A stretch of 27,768 bases of DNA from Betaproteobacteria bacterium (GTDB taxonomy: Bacteria; Pseudomonadota; Gammaproteobacteria; Burkholderiales; SG8-39): contig SHXF01000056.1 of the NCBI GenBank assembly GCA_009693435.1, positions 1-27,768 on the forward strand. The letters run 5' to 3'. Each line of letters opens with the position of its first letter. The stretch's first letter is position 1. A program made the position numbers and the translations under genes. The notes beneath the pieces are model-generated. The model made no database searches. It worked only from the letters and a program-made list of their open reading frames with translations, and had not been told where the DNA came from. Shown piece after piece: positions 1-7,538 of the stretch.

Positions 1-110
1 CCGTAGCCGAATTCAAGGAACGCTACAATTGCCATTGGCGTCTCGAGAAGATGGGCTTCATGTCACCCCTTGAAGTCCGCCAGGCTTACGCCATGCGAAA
101 GGCGGCCTGA
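1..110 (+). CDS. IS3-family transposase OrfB, C-terminal fragment
   Basis: Only the last 35 residues are in the window (frame beginning at base 3, stop TGA at 108-110). The fragment has the pattern RYNCHWRLEKMGFMSPLE followed by VRQAY, the typical end of the DDE integrase core (rve) domain of IS3 OrfB proteins, where a Y-N-x-x-R/H-W and a G-x-x-S/T-P-x-E motif close the domain. OrfB forms the catalytic part of the OrfAB transposase made by programmed frameshifting. The 5' end is cut by the window edge. The family call is good; the exact IS name is unknown. Confidence 0.8.
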   Translation, partial: VAEFKERYNCHWRLEKMGFMSPLEVRQAYAMRKAA

Positions 111-147
111 GTTGCAAAAGCGTGTCCAGACAATCGGAAGCGGTACA
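1..147 (+). mobile_element. Right end of an IS3-family insertion sequence (partial)
   Basis: The first 110 bases encode the tail of an IS3-type transposase. The 37 bases after its stop are probably the terminal inverted repeat, ending in CA at 146-147, as IS3-family ends do. Read on the minus strand the end starts TGTACCGCTTCCGATTGTCT followed by GGACAC, which resembles IS150-group IS3 ends. From about 148 the sequence is host E1-alpha coding sequence on the opposite strand. The exact boundary and target duplication cannot be fixed because the other end lies outside the window. Confidence 0.75.
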
Positions 148-650
148 AGATCGCCCGCGCCGAACGAGCCGTCGCCTATGCACAGCGCCGTGATACCCCC
201 GTCGCCGTCCATCTGTTGCGCCAGCGCGTAACCCGCGGCCATCGGCGCCCAGCCGCCTATCATGGACGAAGCCGGCATCACGCCCTTGTCCGGCCAGGAA
301 CAATGGTGGAACACCTCGCGTCCGCCCAGCAGCGAGGCCGGTCCGCCCAGCAATTCGCGCAGGTGGTCTTCGACGGTGACCCCCTTGCCGAAAAATATCG
401 GCCGCGAGCGGTACGAGGGGAACACCACGTCGCGCGCCTGCAGCGCGAGTCCCGCCACGCCGATCGCCTCCTGCCCGAGCGATGGATAGGTGTTGCCCAG
501 CACCTCGCCCTTCTTGCGCAGGTCCATGCAGAACGCCTCGAACAGCCGCACACGCAGCATCATGCGGTAGAACTCGACAGCGCGGCTTTCGCTACCGGGC
601 ACTGTGCCCGGTGCGACGCGCGGCGCGTCGGCATCTGAAATATTCAGCAT
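148..650 (-). pseudogene. 2-oxoacid dehydrogenase E1 component alpha subunit, truncated by IS
   Basis: About 167 residues of a thiamine-diphosphate-dependent E1-alpha subunit (pyruvate, branched-chain or acetoin dehydrogenase type) remain. Visible family features are the YPSLGQEA segment near residue 51, the FPSYRSR segment near 72, and the start of the ThDP motif, GDGSFGAG, near the end. The ThDP motif continues to an NN pair about 25-30 residues later in intact proteins. Here the sequence stops being E1-like right after GDGSFGAG, where the IS3 element begins, so roughly half of a protein of about 330 residues is missing and the product should be inactive. The ATG at 650 has GAGGAAA upstream; a longer reading frame to 776 overlaps the preceding Bug gene and is unlikely. 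It begins 10 bases after that gene's stop, so it was the last visible cistron of the 2566-148 operon. Confidence 0.85.
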
Positions 651-660
651 CGGATTTTCC

Positions 661-1650
661 TCATTCGAATTTGAGTTTCGCCTCGCTTGCCACCCTGGCA
701 ATGCGCGCCACCTCCGCCTTGACGCGGATGCCCAGTTCCTCGGGTGTCCCGGGCACCGGATCGGCCGACATGGCACTCAGGCGATCGCGCAGCTCAGGCT
801 GCAGCAGCAGTTCGCGCACTTCGCGGTTGATGCGCGCAATGATGGGCGCGGGCGTGCCCGCCGGCGCGAACATCCCGGCCCAGGGCGCCAGTTCGACCGC
901 GGGCATGCCGATTTCCTTGAACGACGACACCGTGGGAATCGCGATGGCGCGCTCGGGCGTGGTCACCGCCAGCGCAATCAGTTTGCCGGCCCGGATCTGC
1001 GGCAGGGAATTGGCGACGGTATCGAACAGCAGGTCGACGCGGCCGGCCAGCACCTCCTGCATCGCAGGCGCGCTGCCCTTGAGCGGCACATGAACCATGT
1101 CCAGGCCGGCCGCAGCCTTGAACATCTCCGCCGCAAAGTGCGATGAGCTGCCATTGCCGAACGATGCGTAGTTCAGCTTGCCCGGATTGGCCCTGCCGTG
1201 ATCGATCAGCTGTTTGACCGTGGTGAATCCGGAGACGGGGTTGACCACCAGCACCAACGGAGAAATGTTGAGCAGCGTGATGGGCGCAAAATCGCGCAGC
1301 GGGTCGTAGGGCAGCTTTGGCCCGACGGTGCTGACCGCGTAAGTCATCTCGGCCGCGGCGCCCTGCATCAGCGTATAACCGTCGGGCGCCGCCTTGGCGA
1401 CATACGCCGCCGAAATGGTGCCGCCCGCGCCAAGACGGTTTTCCACGATGACCGGCTGCCCCAGGCGGCTGCCGAGGCGTTCCGCGACAATGCGCGCCAG
1501 CACGTCGCCGAGACCACCCGCGGCGTAACCGACCATCAGCCTGATCGGCCGGTTGGGATAGTCCTGCTGCGCCATGGCCGGCGGCAGAGATAGCGCCGCG
1601 GCGAACGTCGCGAGCAAGGCGATCGCCGCAGGTCGCGAGAATGCGCTCAT
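661..1650 (-). CDS. Bug/TctC-family tripartite tricarboxylate transporter substrate-binding protein
   Basis: A 329-residue periplasmic solute receptor of the Bug family. The N-terminus is a signal peptide ending in PAMAQQ near residue 28. It is followed by the family signature YPNRPIRLMVGYAAGG, a D-x-x-A-R segment, GQPVIVENRLGAGG, APDGYTL and, near residue 195, HVPLKGSAPAM. Length is normal for the family (320-330). Bug proteins bind small carboxylates or aromatic acids and hand them to a TctAB-type membrane complex; none is encoded nearby, so the partner is unknown. ATG at 1650 is preceded by AAGGAGA. It lies 19 bases downstream of the SMP-30-like gene and 10 bases upstream of the truncated E1-alpha gene, consistent with one transcript. 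Ligand not predictable. Confidence 0.93.
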   Translation of the reverse strand: MSAFSRPAAIALLATFAAALSLPPAMAQQDYPNRPIRLMVGYAAGGLGDVLARIVAERLGSRLGQPVIVENRLGAGGTISAAYVAKAAPDGYTLMQGAAAEMTYAVSTVGPKLPYDPLRDFAPITLLNISPLVLVVNPVSGFTTVKQLIDHGRANPGKLNYASFGNGSSSHFAAEMFKAAAGLDMVHVPLKGSAPAMQEVLAGRVDLLFDTVANSLPQIRAGKLIALAVTTPERAIAIPTVSSFKEIGMPAVELAPWAGMFAPAGTPAPIIARINREVRELLLQPELRDRLSAMSADPVPGTPEELGIRVKAEVARIARVASEAKLKFE

Positions 1651-1669
1651 TGTTTCTCCTTGACTGTGC

Positions 1670-2566
1670 TCAAGCCACCCGGTCGTTCCAGTGCGCGAGC
1701 GGCTCGCCGGCCACCGGCGAGTGGAACACGCCCAGCCGGTTCATCCGGATGGAGCCGATATACGCCGTGCGCAGGTCGCTGCCGCCGAAGGTAATACTCG
1801 CCGGAAACTGCAGCGTTTCCCCCGAGGGATCCTCGAACACGCAATGGCATCGGCCTTCCGGGGTAATGATGTACAGGCCGTTGCGCGATACTTCGGTGAC
1901 CCACAGGTTGCCGTCGGCGTCGAACGCAATGCCATCGACGATGGCGCGCGGGAAAAGTTGCTCGGGGCCATAGGTTTCGCCCGCGCCCAGCGACCCGTCC
2001 GCCGCGATCGGCATGCGCCGCACGCGGCCCTTGCCGCTTTCGGCGACATAGAGGTAACGCCCGGCGCGATCGACGCGCACCTCGTTGGCGAAGCAGATGC
2101 CCTCGGCGGCGACATGCAATTTCCCGTTGTCGTAGCGCAGGATGGAGCCGTCGGGAATCGACTTGTCGATCGCGTCGCGACGCGGCACGGTGTGCGTGGA
2201 AATGGTCAGCCAGATGCGCCCGAACGGATCGCGGTAGACGAAGTTGAGCGAGTCGAGCGGCTTGCCATCGACCTGATCGGCAAGCACCTGATGCCGTCCG
2301 TCGCGCTGCAGCCGGATGAATCTTCCGTGATCGATCTCGGCCACCAGCAGCGAGCCGTCTGCATCCAGCGCAATGCCGTTCGGCAGGCCCGGTATGGCGC
2401 CTATGGTCGACTGGCGCCCGTCACGCGCGATGCGTGTCGCTCCGCCCCGATCGTCCGACACCCACAAGGTGCCGTCGCGCTCGGCAATGATGCATTCCGG
2501 CCGGCTCAACGCTTCGCCGACAAAACCGATATCCGTTTTCGCGAGCCTGAATTCGCCTATGGCCAT
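1670..2566 (-). CDS. SMP-30/gluconolactonase/LRE family protein
   Basis: A 298-residue six-bladed beta-propeller protein of the SMP-30/gluconolactonase family. Repeated blade motifs can be seen: GEALSRPECI (metal-ligand Glu region near residue 20), GLPNGIALDADGSLLV, YVAESGKGRVRRM and DGIAFDADGNLWVTE (metal-ligand Asp region). Family members hydrolyse lactones with a divalent metal ion; in this setting it could open a sugar or muconolactone-like lactone, but the substrate is not evident. The start is taken at ATG 2566, which has AAAGGA nine bases upstream. ATG 2575 is in frame but its ribosome site would touch the start codon. It is the first gene of a minus-strand operon with the Bug protein and E1-alpha, and is divergent from the Bug gene at 2717. 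Confidence 0.87.
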   Translation of the reverse strand: MAIGEFRLAKTDIGFVGEALSRPECIIAERDGTLWVSDDRGGATRIARDGRQSTIGAIPGLPNGIALDADGSLLVAEIDHGRFIRLQRDGRHQVLADQVDGKPLDSLNFVYRDPFGRIWLTISTHTVPRRDAIDKSIPDGSILRYDNGKLHVAAEGICFANEVRVDRAGRYLYVAESGKGRVRRMPIAADGSLGAGETYGPEQLFPRAIVDGIAFDADGNLWVTEVSRNGLYIITPEGRCHCVFEDPSGETLQFPASITFGGSDLRTAYIGSIRMNRLGVFHSPVAGEPLAHWNDRVA

Positions 2567-2716
2567 GGCGGTCATTCCTTTCACGTCAAGATGAATCGCC
2601 GCGCCAGCGCGCGTGCCGGCACTGCGTTCCGCGCTTCCATACGAGTTCAATGCTTGTGCAGGGAACGCCGCTCCGGTAAGGTCTGCCACAGCATCCGACC
2701 GACTGAGGAGAAGTTC
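2567..2716. promoter_or_regulatory. Divergent intergenic region, likely promoters for both sides
   Basis: A 150-base gap separates two divergently read genes (SMP-30-like, minus; Bug, plus), so promoters for both must lie here or nearby. I could not identify a convincing -35/-10 pair or a clear operator palindrome. Assignment rests on gene orientation only. Confidence 0.35.
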
Positions 2717-3703
2717 ATGCGCCGTTGTGCTGGAATTATAGGGGGCATCGTAGCGGCAGTCTGTATTGCTGCGTCCGCCGTGTCCGTTCAGGCACAAACG
2801 TTTCCCGCCAGGCCGGTGCGCCTGCTGATCGTGCAGGCGGCCGGCGGTTCGACCGACACCGTGGCGCGCGGCTACGCGGAGGAACTGCGCAAGCTATGGG
2901 GACAGGCGGTCGTTGTCGAGAACCGGCCCGGCGCATCCGGCGTCATCGGCACCGAGATGCTGGTCCGATCCGAACCCGATGGACACACGCTGCTGCTCGC
3001 CAGCAATGCGCAACTGGTGCACAACGCGGTGCTCGCAAAAAATCTGCCTTTCGACCTGGAGCGCGATCTCGCGCCGATATTCAATGCCGTTGAAGCGCCC
3101 ACCGCACTCATCGTCCATCCCTCGGTCCCCGCCAACTCGATACGCGAATTGATTGCCCTTGCAAAAGCCAGTCCGGGAACGCTGAACAACGGCACGCCGG
3201 GCATCAACAGCGGCAGCCATATCGACAGCGAGCTGTTCAGCGCGCAGACCGGGATCAGGCTCTTCCATGTTCCCTACAAATCGGGCACCGATTCGAACCG
3301 CGCGCTCTTTTCCGGCGACGTTCAGGTGGGGTTCAGCGTCGTCGCGCTCGCCCTGCCCGGCATTCGCGACGGCCGCCTGCGAGCGCTGGGCATCGCCTCG
3401 AACGAACGCTCGCCGGTGCTGCCCAATGTGCCCACATTCGCGGAAGCGGGCTATGGCGAGATACGGCTGCTCGGCAACTATTGGGGATTCGTCGCGACCG
3501 CCAGAACGCCGAAGGCTTTGGTGGACAAGATCGCTGCCGACCTTGCGGCGATTTCCACCCAGGCGGCATTCCGCGACAAATTCATCACCGGCATCGGATT
3601 CCAGAGTCCGGCGGAAATGCCGGCCGCGTTCGCCGAACGCATGCGCAAGGACCGCGCGCAGCTGGTCGACGTGGCCAAAAGCGCCGGGCTGAAAGGCAGC
3701 TGA
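2717..3703 (+). CDS. Bug/TctC-family substrate-binding protein
   Basis: A 328-residue periplasmic solute receptor. The signal peptide ends in VSVQAQ near residue 25. Then follow FPARPVRLLIVQAAGGSTD, GQAVVVENRPGASGVIG, EPDGHTLL and FHVPYKSGTDSN, matching the Bug pattern. The usual GSAPA/GGAPA turn after HVPYK is replaced by SGTDSN, so its ligand loop may differ from the other Bug proteins here. ATG at 2717 has GAGGAG seven bases upstream; an open frame extends far 5' but overlaps the SMP-30 gene on the other strand. It is a single-gene unit, convergent with the Bug gene at 3779. Ligand unknown. Confidence 0.93.
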   Translation: MRRCAGIIGGIVAAVCIAASAVSVQAQTFPARPVRLLIVQAAGGSTDTVARGYAEELRKLWGQAVVVENRPGASGVIGTEMLVRSEPDGHTLLLASNAQLVHNAVLAKNLPFDLERDLAPIFNAVEAPTALIVHPSVPANSIRELIALAKASPGTLNNGTPGINSGSHIDSELFSAQTGIRLFHVPYKSGTDSNRALFSGDVQVGFSVVALALPGIRDGRLRALGIASNERSPVLPNVPTFAEAGYGEIRLLGNYWGFVATARTPKALVDKIAADLAAISTQAAFRDKFITGIGFQSPAEMPAAFAERMRKDRAQLVDVAKSAGLKGS

Positions 3704-3778
3704 AGCAGGCACTGAAGCCTGGCGGATTTCAGACTCGGTCACGGGAACACGCACCGACCAGCAGCAGGGCTTCAGAAA
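3704..3778. terminator. Possible bidirectional terminator between convergent genes
   Basis: The 75-base gap between two convergent Bug genes contains the perfect inverted repeat CTGAAGCC (3712-3719) and GGCTTCAG (3768-3775). The 48-base loop includes a nested CGGT/ACCG pair. There is no T tract, so this is not a classical intrinsic terminator; position between convergent genes is the main argument. Confidence 0.3.
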
Positions 3779-4741
3779 TCAATTCTGGGTGATGCCGTTG
3801 TCCTTGATGATCTTCGCCCAGACGCCTAGTTCCTGTTTGAGAATGGCGGTCAATCCTTCCGGCGTCGAACCTTCGCCCTGGAAGCCCTGGCGGTCAAATT
3901 GCGCGCGCACCTCGGGCCGCTGCACCACCTGGTTCAACTCGATCGAGAGGCGATTGACGATCTCCCTGGGCAGGTTTTTCGGCCCGAACACGCCAGCCCA
4001 GGTGGTGACGGTTACACCGGGCAGGCCCGCCTCGGCAATGGTCGGCACATCCGGGACCACGGGGCTGCGTCGCGGCAGGATGATGGCCAGCATGCGCAGC
4101 CTGCCGTCTTTTACCTGCCCCAATCCGGCGGAAATCGGCGCAATGCCCAACTGCACCCGGCCGGCGACCAGATCGGGCATCGCCTGTGCCGCCCCCTTGT
4201 ACGGCACCCGGACCATGGCGATCCCGGCCGAGTTCAACAACTGCGCGGCGGCGATCACATCGCCGATGGTGCTGGTCGCGTAATTCAGCTTGTTTGGATT
4301 CGCTCGCGCATAGGCGACCAGGTCGGCGATCGATGTCGCCGGCGATTCCGGGTGCGCGTAGATGGCGAGGGTGATGCGGCCGACAAAGGACACGGGGGTG
4401 AAATCCGTGACTGTGTCGTACGCAAGGTTCTTGTTCAGCAGCGGCGCACCCACCACCGACGTGTTGTTCGCGAAGAACAGGGTGTAGCCGTCGGCCGGGG
4501 CGGCAAGCACCGCCTGGGCTGCGATCGCGCCGTCAGCGCCGGGCCGGTTTTCTATCACCACGGGCTGGCCCAGCGACTGTGACAGCGACTGTCCCACAAT
4601 CCGGGCGGTGTTATCCAGCGGACCGCCGGCGAGCAGTGGCACCACCAGACGTATCGGCTTGACTGGATACTGCGCGCCGGCCGAACCGGCCGCCGACGCC
4701 AGCGCGAAGGCGAGCAAAACTCTGCGCAATACGCCGCTCAT
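3779..4741 (-). CDS. Bug/TctC-family substrate-binding protein
   Basis: A 320-residue periplasmic receptor. A short signal peptide ends in AGSAGAQ near residue 23. Then come YPVKPIRLVVPLLAGGPLDN, GQPVVIENRPGADG, PADGYTLFF and VRVPYKGAAQAMPDL, all typical of the family. It ends in AKIIKDNGITQN, the usual C-terminal helix region. ATG at 4741 has GGAG eight bases upstream. The gene starts 22 bases after the LigA-like gene ends and is the last cistron of the long minus-strand operon starting at 14067. Proximity to ring-cleavage genes suggests an aromatic acid or its cleavage product as ligand, but this is inference. Confidence 0.93.
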   Translation of the reverse strand: MSGVLRRVLLAFALASAAGSAGAQYPVKPIRLVVPLLAGGPLDNTARIVGQSLSQSLGQPVVIENRPGADGAIAAQAVLAAPADGYTLFFANNTSVVGAPLLNKNLAYDTVTDFTPVSFVGRITLAIYAHPESPATSIADLVAYARANPNKLNYATSTIGDVIAAAQLLNSAGIAMVRVPYKGAAQAMPDLVAGRVQLGIAPISAGLGQVKDGRLRMLAIILPRRSPVVPDVPTIAEAGLPGVTVTTWAGVFGPKNLPREIVNRLSIELNQVVQRPEVRAQFDRQGFQGEGSTPEGLTAILKQELGVWAKIIKDNGITQN

Positions 4742-4763
4742 TCTTCGTCTCCGAATCGTGATG

Positions 4764-5072
4764 TCATTGCTTTCCGCGGCCCGGTGCGCCCAGCGCCTGC
4801 CAATATTCCAGGATGCCCACCATCCCGGCGAACCTCACCAGCAGGAACGGGTGCAGGCCGAGGTAGTACAGCTTGAGCAGGTTGCGTGTGGTGAGCGCGT
4901 CGAGTTCCTCCGCGCTCAAGCTGTAGTTCCCGAGAAACCACGCAGGGTCGCTGTCCAGTTTCTGCACCAGTTCCTTCTGCCTGATCATGTCGCTTGCAAC
5001 CACATTCAGAGCGGTGGTGAGGTGGCGCGACTCTTCCACGAAGCAGCGCAGGGTTTCTTCCGGCTTTGCCAT
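4764..5072 (-). CDS. Extradiol dioxygenase small subunit, LigA-like (protocatechuate 4,5-dioxygenase alpha-type)
   Basis: A 102-residue, mostly helical protein with the LigA-domain signature near residues 60-90: SLSAEELDALTTRNL followed by YYLGLHPFLLVRFAG. In protocatechuate 4,5-dioxygenase the LigA subunit caps the active site of LigB. The start is ATG 5072, one base after the LigB stop (TGAGATG), so the two are translationally coupled and expected to form one alpha/beta enzyme. A longer reading frame starting at 5231 overlaps LigB and is rejected. Length fits LigA proteins of about 100-140 residues. Substrate (protocatechuate, gallate or another catechol) cannot be read from the sequence. 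Confidence 0.85.
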   Translation of the reverse strand: MAKPEETLRCFVEESRHLTTALNVVASDMIRQKELVQKLDSDPAWFLGNYSLSAEELDALTTRNLLKLYYLGLHPFLLVRFAGMVGILEYWQALGAPGRGKQ

Positions 5073-5073
5073 C

Positions 5074-5988
5074 TCAGAACTCCCAGTACGCATAGCCCAG
5101 GCCGATGTGCCACAGCCTGACGTATTCGACGACCGTCGCCTTGCTCTCGCCGACCATGCCCGCGGCAATGATCCAGTTGACGAGTTCGCCATTCCCCCGG
5201 TGCAGCAGCTCGTCGGGGGAGTACTCCGCAAGCCTGCTGCTCTCCCCCCTGGCCATCAGCGACAGGACGTGAGCGTCGAATACCTCGTCGACATCGCCGT
5301 AATGCGGTGTGCCCGGGTAATGGGACATGCCCCCAGTCGCCAGCACCAGAACCCTGCTTTCGGATTCGTCGATGATCTCCCTGATCGCCTGTCCCAGCCG
5401 ATAACAGCGCCGCGGGTAAGGCAGGGGCGGGACATAGCCGTTGGTGAGCATCAGGATGATGGACTTGTCCGCAGCCGGATTGAGGAAGTTCTGCGTCAGC
5501 ACCAATTCACCGTCCATGGTGCCATTGGTGGTGAAGGGAATGTCGAAGTCCCGCGCCAGCAGTCCCTTGAGGAGTTTCACGCTGAGATCGGTGTTGACGT
5601 TGTAGAGGTAGGGCTTGTCGCTTTCCCACGCGGCCATATGCTGTGGAATGCCGCTGGGGGCGGACTGGTAAGACGTCTTGCCCTCGTACCTTCGGTAGCT
5701 CGCGCCGGTGATTTTTTCGATCTCCGCGGGATCCATGACGCCGCTACCCCCGGCTTCCCTGCCGACGAACAGCGCGAAGGGTGGATAGCAGCGGAAATCG
5801 AAGTTGACGAAGTGATCGTCGTGAATGATGAGGATGGTGTCGGCGCCCGACTGGTCGACCTGTTTCCTCAGGACAGCCATCGCCTCCCTGCCCTTTTGCA
5901 CTTTGCGCCGGTATTCCTCGTCCTCCGCCGGCCGCGTGAACAATTGCAGATGCGAATGTGGCGCGGCGACTGCTCCAACCAGCGGCAT
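5074..5988 (-). CDS. Extradiol ring-cleavage dioxygenase catalytic subunit, LigB-like
   Basis: A 304-residue class III extradiol dioxygenase subunit. Probable iron and catalytic histidines are visible: H11 and H13 in AAPHSHLQ, H56 and H59 in IIHDDHFVNFD, and the active-site His of GGMSHYPGTPHYGD near residue 220. These enzymes use non-heme Fe(II) and O2 to cleave a catechol ring next to the hydroxyls. ATG 5988 has AAGGAG seven bases upstream; an open frame continues 5' through the 11-bp repeat array but lacks coding character. The LigA-like subunit follows one base after its stop. It follows the Rieske alpha gene ending at 6156, so the pair may open the ring that the oxygenase hydroxylates. 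Confidence 0.9.
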   Translation of the reverse strand: MPLVGAVAAPHSHLQLFTRPAEDEEYRRKVQKGREAMAVLRKQVDQSGADTILIIHDDHFVNFDFRCYPPFALFVGREAGGSGVMDPAEIEKITGASYRRYEGKTSYQSAPSGIPQHMAAWESDKPYLYNVNTDLSVKLLKGLLARDFDIPFTTNGTMDGELVLTQNFLNPAADKSIILMLTNGYVPPLPYPRRCYRLGQAIREIIDESESRVLVLATGGMSHYPGTPHYGDVDEVFDAHVLSLMARGESSRLAEYSPDELLHRGNGELVNWIIAAGMVGESKATVVEYVRLWHIGLGYAYWEF

Positions 5989-6089
5989 GGTGTTGCTCCT
6001 TCGAAAAAATCCGGCAGCGCCCGGTGTACTGTCCGACACCGGATTCGCAAGCCGCGGCGCGACGAACGCGCCCTCGCCCGCGTGTGACT

Positions 6090-6166
6090 CTATGGGTAAG
6101 CCTATGGGTAGCCTGTGGGTAGCCTGTGGGTAGCCATGGGTAGCCCACGGGTAGCCTACGGGTAGC
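6090..6166. repeat. 11-bp tandem repeat array spanning the stop codon of the Rieske gene
   Basis: Seven imperfect units lie head to tail on the plus strand: CTATGGGTAAGC, CTATGGGTAGC, CTGTGGGTAGC twice, CATGGGTAGC, CCACGGGTAGC and CTACGGGTAGC (12, 11, 11, 11, 10, 11, 11 bases). The last unit, 6156-6166, is the final codons of the Rieske alpha gene with its TAG stop read on the minus strand. The array then runs into the gap before the LigB gene. Units differ by one or two bases, as expected for an old slippage array. Confidence 0.93.
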
Positions 6167-7499
6167 TCTTGCCCCCCGAAAGCCCGGCCTCCATCAGCCG
6201 CGCCCATTCGCGATAGGGCGCGTGCAGGCCGACTTCGTTGAACATGTCGTAGCGCCCCCGCGCGCTGGTGAGCGGCGAGATGCCCAGGGTGCGGGCATCG
6301 TCATCGGCGCCCTGTTGCAGCGCCGTGGTGCCGCGCGAATAACCCTGCATGAACGACAGCGGCTGCGCGCCGAATCCGTTCTGGCATTCTTCGTAAATCA
6401 CCGAGTCATCCGGCGTGGCGAGCCCGCCGGGGTTGAAAAAATCCTCGAACTGGCGCAGCCGCCAGGCGCGCAAATCGGGTCGCTCGCCGATCGGGGCAAG
6501 GCAGTAACCGCGCATCTCGGTGCGGTCCACGGCCAGCGGCAGATAAAGGCGCAGCATCAGCGCCGAACCGTCGGCGATCTGCATATTGGGAAACAGCGCG
6601 GTCTGGCGCAGCTTCAGCATCCACTCGGCGCGCACATTGCCCACGCGCGCGCGGACTTCGTCGAGGAGCGGATAGATCTGCCGCTTCTGCGGCTCCGGCT
6701 GGTCCAGCCAGCCGTTGGAATGGCCGTAGGGAAAAGAAAAATTGCCGGCGTTCGCCTCCCCCCGCTTCGTCCAGTCGTACTGCTGGGCGGCCTGATGGCC
6801 TTCGCCGCTGCGGCGGCGCGTCTGCACGTCCATGAAACTGGAATGGGTCGAAGTCAGGTGATAGGCGTCCAGCCCGTTGTCCAGTTGCAGCTTCCAGTTG
6901 CCGCGGTAGGTGTAGGCAACCCGACCCGGCACGAACTCCATGCCTTGCGGTCCCTGATCCATGGCGAGATCGATGAAAAAACGCATGTCGCCGAGAAACG
7001 CGTCGAGTGAGGGCACGTCCGCGGAAAGGCTGCCGAACATGATCCCCTTGTAGGCGGCAACGCGCGCCAGTGGCAGCAGATTGTGATCTTCGCTGTCGAA
7101 GCCTGCCGGATAGGCGCCGGTGCCGCGATCCTTGATGTCGATATTCTTGCCGCCCGAATCATAGGCCCAGCCGTGATAGGCACAGACATGGTATTTCGCG
7201 TTGCCCTGCTCGGCGCGGCAGACGCGCGCGCCCTTGTGCCGGCAGACGTTGATGAATGCGCCTATGCCGCCGTCGGCTTTGCGCGTCACCAGCACCGGCG
7301 TGCGGCCGATGCTGGCGGTGATGAAATCGTTGGCCTTGGGAATCTGCGATTCGATGCCGAGGAACACCCAGGTACGCTCGAAAATGAATCGCATTTCCAG
7401 CTCGAACAACGCGGGATCCGCGTACACGTCGCGGTGCACGCGGAATACGCCTTCCGCAGGCCGGTCGTCCACGTACAGGCCGATATTTTTCAGGTCCAT
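6156..7499 (-). CDS. Rieske aromatic ring-hydroxylating oxygenase alpha subunit (copy 1)
   Basis: A 447-residue Rieske non-heme iron oxygenase large subunit. The [2Fe-2S] ligands are C86-x-H88 and C106-x2-H109 (VCRHKG and YHVCAYHGWAYD). The mononuclear iron histidines are H214 and H219 in DAYHLTSTH. The enzyme inserts oxygen into an aromatic ring using electrons from a reductase/ferredoxin that is not encoded here. ATG 7499 has AGGAG six bases upstream; an in-frame ATG at 7523 lacks a comparable site. It aligns without gaps to the copy at 11836 over the first 220 residues, with about 157 identities by hand count. Unlike that copy it has no beta-subunit gene beside it; LigB/LigA follow instead. 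Its stop codon lies in an 11-bp repeat array. Confidence 0.93.
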   Translation of the reverse strand: MDLKNIGLYVDDRPAEGVFRVHRDVYADPALFELEMRFIFERTWVFLGIESQIPKANDFITASIGRTPVLVTRKADGGIGAFINVCRHKGARVCRAEQGNAKYHVCAYHGWAYDSGGKNIDIKDRGTGAYPAGFDSEDHNLLPLARVAAYKGIMFGSLSADVPSLDAFLGDMRFFIDLAMDQGPQGMEFVPGRVAYTYRGNWKLQLDNGLDAYHLTSTHSSFMDVQTRRRSGEGHQAAQQYDWTKRGEANAGNFSFPYGHSNGWLDQPEPQKRQIYPLLDEVRARVGNVRAEWMLKLRQTALFPNMQIADGSALMLRLYLPLAVDRTEMRGYCLAPIGERPDLRAWRLRQFEDFFNPGGLATPDDSVIYEECQNGFGAQPLSFMQGYSRGTTALQQGADDDARTLGISPLTSARGRYDMFNEVGLHAPYREWARLMEAGLSGGKSYP

Positions 7500-7538
7500 T
7501 GCGTACTCCTGTTCAGATAGCACCGGCCCGGTCGCGGC

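Noticed and set aside
1691..2716. Long plus-strand open frame upstream of the Bug gene at 2717
   Set aside because: It is antisense to the SMP-30-like gene, has no family resemblance, and the true Bug start has a signal peptide and a good ribosome site.
4738..4941. Separate 67-residue minus-strand ORF
   Set aside because: It overlaps the LigA-like gene in another frame and lacks any family resemblance.
6090..6166. CRISPR array
   Set aside because: Units of 10-12 bp are directly adjacent without spacers, and there are no cas genes in the window. The same holds for all other arrays here.
6090..6166. Translation of the 11-bp array as part of LigB (open frame to 6207)
   Set aside because: LigB family similarity and a strong AAGGAG site both place the start at 5988; the upstream frame is a by-product of the repeat.
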